Part shown: in pieces, positions 59,850-64,000 of the stretch | Layout of the letters: every line of letters starts with the position of its first letter | Position numbering within the stretch: the stretch's first letter is position 1 | NCBI GenBank assembly: GCA_902729315.2 | Contig: LR746268.1 | Location: 8,935,005-8,999,004 of the forward strand | DNA length: 64,000 nt | Source: Spirodela intermedia | Taxonomy: Eukaryota; Streptophyta; Magnoliopsida; Alismatales; Araceae | Direction of reading: 5' to 3' | Notes under the pieces: generated by a model | Seen by the model: only the letters and a program-made list of their open reading frames with translations | Told to the model about the DNA's origin: nothing | Databases searched by the model: none | Made by a program: the position numbers and the translations under genes

Positions 59850-62664
59850 TTACTCAGACAAGGGCGTATTCTCTGCAGAAGGTCCATCATCGCCTAGAGC
59901 AGCTCGAACGTCGTCCAGGGGCAGTCCCTCTCTGGTTATGCAAAGCCAACCTTCCAATTTCTGGTCCTTGCCCTGATCGTCAGCGGCACGGACTGGAATG
60001 TGCCACGATCCGTTCTCCATCTCCTAGCGAGAGAGAGAGAGAGAGGGAGCAATGTCGTAGCTGCGTTAACATGTTGTACGAGATAGGGACTGAGGAAACT
60101 TACTTGAATGACAGGAGTGTATGGACGCGGCAACTCGAGCTTCGGGTGGCCCTTGACAAACGTGTATCTGACCTACAAAGAATGAGAGGGAACTCCTCAG
60201 GGAAGGAAGAGTATCCGAGCACAGGCGGCTCCTGATCATCCAGAGACAATATATTTTCATCTCATCATCACCATGAATGCTCATGCACGAATGAATCAGG
60301 GATATATACACCGAAACAGTATGGCTAGGGCGATTCCGAGAGGGTCTCCCTCGGAGGGCCTGTACCCGATGGAACATTGAAATGATAAAATAAAATCACA
60401 GAACCCAAGCAATTGCAAGCGTTTAGGTTGCGTACTTGGTGTCTCTCCTTCCACCTGGTGAAGAAACTCTGCCCCAGGAGCTCAAATATATGATCCCTCA
60501 TCTCGTCATTCGTTAGAAGCAGACACTTGAGCCTGACTGAGGCGTAGATCCAGTACCTGGCACAGGGGCAACAGATATTACGACTGCAGCAGAAGACTGT
60601 GTGCAATGTCTGAGACAAGACATTTTCAGGAATTTTACGAAAGTAAATATAAAAAATGGGTCCGAAAACCAAACCAAATTGCCGAGAACAAACTTGTTCT
60701 ACTCTCTAAAAGTGAAGAAACAGGGAAAAAGAAGAAAAAGCATCCTGAGCTATTCTCTGCAGAAGCATACCAGTCATCGTTTGACCCATTTGGCGTTGCA
60801 TACAGCACCCCCTGAGCATTCCATCCTTCAAGCAGCTCCCTGTTACAGCTGTTCTCCATGAGAGACAGAACTCTCTTGTTATGGAGGATTATAAGCGGCT
60901 TCTTCGCATGGGAATGCTCCAGCAGCTCGTTAACCACGACCTGAACCTGCAAATTTCATCACCATGTCGCACAAAAATCAACAATATATATTCAAGAGTT
61001 AAATTTTTAAGAAGTGAAAAACCAGGATGACGTATAAACCTGAGGTAAACAAAATCCACCCTCTGCAAAGTTTTGGTGGTAATATCCAATGTTCGCTCCA
61101 TCTACAACGACGTCATAGTCATCATGGCCATTCAACCACTCCTGGATATGACAATTGAGCATCAGTACAGCAATGACAATAAGGGCAATGCACATAAAAG
61201 CTCTTACTGAATGAAAATGAAATCCCCCATTCAGACGGAAGTAGCTGGTCCAACGCCCAACGGAACAACATAATTTGAATGGAAATTTCTGAAAGTCTTG
61301 GCATGCCTCTTGAGGAAATATGGAAGTCGCATGAAACAATTTTTTTTGCATGAAACAATTTCAAAAATTGACTTTTGTTTTTTATAAAAAAGCTACTATA
61401 ACAATCGATCAATTCGACTTACAACGTGTCAAAGTGGAGGGGCTGATTCTACTTCATACGAACAACTTCCAAAAAAAATTCCAATCATACGAACATATCA
61501 TGTTTGAAGAAACAATCATAGCAGTAGAGGCCATGAACACGATCAATGACGATATAACCATACCCATGTAAGGTATGGGTCTTTTGATAATGAGGTATTC
61601 AAAAGAAATACGGTTACGAGAGTGCATAAACGGCACGAGCACCAGAAGAAGCCACGGCGATATAGATTTAGTCAGGGGGGCAATAGAATCACCTGGAAAT
61701 CACTGAAAGTAGACTTGGCTTCTCTTGTCATGGCTAGGGAAGCCACAGACTCTGCAAAGTTCTCGGTCTCCGTACGATCAAGATCCACGCAAGCCAGTCG
61801 CTGCCCACAAAAGGAGCAGCAACCTCCTAAACCAATGTCGGACCTCTGCACTCTCCATCTACCCTTCCCCAACCAACCATCGCCGTGCCAACCTCCTCCG
61901 TTTATCGAGACGGCATCTTTAACCCGGTCTGCATCCCAAGCCTCTCTTCCGATTTTCGCGGCGCAGTCGCTTTCGAACCAGCGCTTCACGGTCTCGGCGG
62001 TGGATGGGCTAACAGAGCGAGCAAATCTTCTCAACTTGTGCAGATACTCGTAAACCTTATCGTCCCTCCCGGCTTCAGAGCTCACTTTCAGAAGAGAAGC
62101 GAGTTCTGCCTCCTCTGGCATAATGCCCATCGACACCATGTGCTGTTCGACAGAATACGCCTTCTCGGCATTCTCTGCATCCTTGCAAAACGCGAACAGA
62201 GCCGGATCGTAGGTTCTCAGCCTAGCGGAGACGCCATACCTCTCCCCCATGTCCTTCACCAATTCGAACGCCCTGTTTCCACCTTCCACTCCGTCGGCCG
62301 CCGCAATCCTAGCCAGTGAAGTGATAGTGGACTCCGACGGGGGAATACCACTGGCCACCATGCGCTCGAAGATGCGAAACGCCTCCTCAACAGCAGCGGC
62401 GACAAAAGCGGGAGAACGCTCCTCAGAGGAGCCGAGGGCGTTGGAGCATACATGGAGAAGTGTGTTGAAATGGTAGGCATTGAGGCGGAGCTTCGTGCCG
62501 CCGTAGAGCGCGAGGGCGCCGTCGAGGTCCCCCTCTCTGGAGCAAGCGGCAAGCGACTGCTGGAACTCCCATTCCGGTGTGGGGTTCCTCTTCCTCTTCT
62601 TCCCGCCGGCGCTCTCCTGCCGCTCAGGCCCCGAGCCCGCCGGCACGATCGGCTTCCCCGCCAT
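59850..62664 (-). CDS. PRORP2: Proteinaceous RNase P (6 exons)
   Basis: Minus-strand exons: 62664-61693, 61141-61040, 60946-60771, 60556-60436, 60172-60104 and 60023-59850, giving 537 residues. There is no obvious organelle transit peptide; a basic KKRKR near residue 22 fits a nuclear form like Arabidopsis PRORP2/3. Exon 1 encodes the PPR domain, which binds the tRNA elbow. The NYN metallonuclease domain has the four catalytic Asp at D338 (VDGANIG), D415 and D416 (NDDW) and D434 (TNDEMRDH), with spacing like that of PRORP1. The structural zinc site is C283-x2-C286, H488 (SWHIPV) and C508 (WLCI). The enzyme removes 5' leaders from precursor tRNAs without an RNA subunit. I cannot separate PRORP2 from PRORP3 by eye. 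Confidence 0.94.
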
Positions 62665-63023
62665 CTCCGCCGGCGAGCTCCTACGATTCCCCCCCGACCC
62701 CCAACGGCAACGGAACCCTAGTCAGCATTTTCCTCTTCCTCTTAAAAATGGGCCACCTCTTCTCCACCCTTGGATCGATGCTTCCAATTATGGCCATGAA
62801 CGCGTGTCATCACAAAGGAGTGCACACTAGCGGGGAAGAAATATAGTTGAATTTTGAAAATAAGGTCGAGCAGTCGGGCCCACCATCAAATCGAACGTTG
62901 ACCGAGGACCCAGAACGTGCCGGTCTCGAGAAAGCGCTCTGAAGCAAACCCTAACGGCGATGGCGAGGATTTACATGGGCCACTTATCCCAAAACTTGGT
63001 CGCCGGAAACAGGTTTGTCGGCT
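62665..63023. other. PRORP upstream region
   Basis: About 360 bases between the PRORP start codon and the end of the root-cap-like gene, with no gene visible. It presumably contains the PRORP promoter. Confidence 0.5.
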
Positions 63024-64000
63024 CTACTTCTTGCAGACGATGACGTGGCAGCCGCGAAGTCCTCTCTCGCAGCTCAGAGTGGCCCTTTCAGAGGCCATGG
63101 CGGCGCGGGAGGCCCCCGCCACGCCGCCTGCAAACCTCACGTTGGTGCAGATGGGGCTGAAGAGGTTTCGGGCGGCGTACATGGCCTCTCCATGATAGGC
63201 ATCGCCGACGATATCTTCACGCCGCTGTTGTAGTCATCCCGGTAGGTCTGGCCCAGCACGCCGTGGACGTCGCTCGTCAGCGAATAGAACTGGAAGGCGA
63301 GCTCCAGGTGGGCGAAGCAGTCGTCGGCGGTGATGCCGTAGCGGAGGATCCAGGACTCCTCCTCGGTGATGGGCACGGCCTTGGCCGCCACCTTGAACAT
63401 GCCCACCGCCTCCACGTCGACGGAGTTGGTGCCGACGGTGCGGACGACAAACACCGTCGGCGATGAGGTGGACGACCACTTGGCGTCCTCCGTCTCGCCG
63501 TCGAGGGCGATGGTTGAGGCGGTCAACGGCGTCATCCCACGTTGCCGTCTTCTCGGCGCAGAGGTAGAGGCGGTGCTCGCCAAAGAGAATGCCGATGGAC
63601 TCCACCCAGGTGAAGTCGCGGGTCATGTCGGCGCCTCTCCGACCGATGAAGTGCTCGTATATGTTGAGGTGGGCATCGGAAACGAGGCAGAAGTCGCGGT
63701 CCTTCTTGCCGTGGAAGTAGAAGGTGATACCGTCCGCTCCGACAAACCTGTGGTTTTGGCAAATTGCACCCGGAACATTGCATCCTGCACCCGCCAAGAA
63801 GCAACCAGGTAGAATTTCATCAATATATATACCTCTCTCTCTCTCTCTCTCTCTCTTCCGGGGAGATGAGGAGACTCACGCAAGACCGGACTGCAGGTCT
63901 TGCAGTTGATGAAGCAGTTGTGAGGGCAGAAAGCCGGGCTTTCGTTGGGTATATCGTGGCAGAATCTCGCATTCTTGTTCCGACACTTGGTAATGGAGGC
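63024..64000 (-). pseudogene. Root-cap/LEA-like protein gene, 3' part, two apparent frameshifts
   Basis: The 5' part lies beyond the right edge. An exon from the edge to 63880 (Cys-rich: CFINCKTCSPV) joins with matching phase to an exon starting at 63784 that encodes NVPGAICQ, GADGITFYFHGKKDRDFC, HFIGRR, FTWVESIGILF and TWDDAVDRL, the hallmarks of the plant Root_cap domain. After DRL the homology moves to another frame (IALDGETEDAKW, RYGITADDCFAHLELAF, GVLGQTYR) because of an extra base near 63511-63515. Near 63190-63196 it moves again, as if one base were missing. The second frame ends prematurely at 63137; in the third frame the first stop is at 63024. The family is secreted or LEA-related and of unknown biochemical role. 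Either this copy is a recent pseudogene or the sequence has two indel errors. Confidence 0.75.
63834..63856. repeat. (CT)n run in the intron of the root-cap-like gene
   Basis: Short dinucleotide run inside the 95-base intron 63785-63879, GA-rich on the sense strand. Confidence 0.85.

Overview
The window is a piece of a plant nuclear chromosome. The coding regions are broken by spliceosomal introns, the protein families are plant ones (root-cap domain, DYW-type PPR, A20/AN1 stress-associated protein, alcohol-forming fatty acyl-CoA reductase, plant-type sialyltransferase-like protein, PRORP), and GC-rich exons alternate with AT-rich spacers. Strong G/C preference at third codon positions in several genes suggests a monocot or early-diverging angiosperm; I cannot name the species. 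GA/CT microsatellites are exceptionally abundant.

Layout. 1-5240: AT-rich spacer with a ~0.7 kb GA-rich array and a short tandem-repeat patch. 5241-6476 (-): single-exon sialyltransferase-like gene. 7371-9131 (-) and 15481-17198 (-): two closely related purple acid phosphatase genes, 8.1 kb apart in the same orientation, separated by ~6 kb of featureless AT-rich DNA. 17400-22760: AT-rich spacer. 22769-28937 (+): 14-exon MFS transporter. 29212-29766 (-): A20/AN1 zinc-finger stress-associated protein. 31280-33854 (-): SAM-dependent methyltransferase, with a tRNA-like relic in an intron. 34473-37576 (+): uridine nucleosidase. 37772-40312 (-): DYW-class PPR protein. 40987-43028 (+): GDSL esterase/lipase. 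43557-48198 (-): histone chaperone HIRA. 49406-53173 (-): fatty acyl-CoA reductase. 54768-59360: decayed Ty3/gypsy-type LTR retrotransposon. 59850-62664 (-): proteinaceous RNase P. 63024 to the right edge (-): root-cap/LEA-like gene with two apparent frameshifts, cut by the window end.

The right half, from about 22.7 to 53 kb, is a dense gene island of housekeeping and accessory genes that are not functionally linked. It shows two divergent pairs (methyltransferase/URH1 and PPR/GDSL) and three convergent pairs (MFS/SAP, URH1/PPR and GDSL/HIRA). I derived exon structures by hand from splice sites and reading phase. In every intact multi-exon gene the phases close exactly, which supports the models. 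Two introns close only if they start with GC rather than GT. I see no prokaryote-type system, CRISPR array or plausible novel multi-gene system. The best leads are the mosaic similarity of the phosphatase pair, the GC-AG introns, the broken root-cap gene and the intronic tRNA-like relic.
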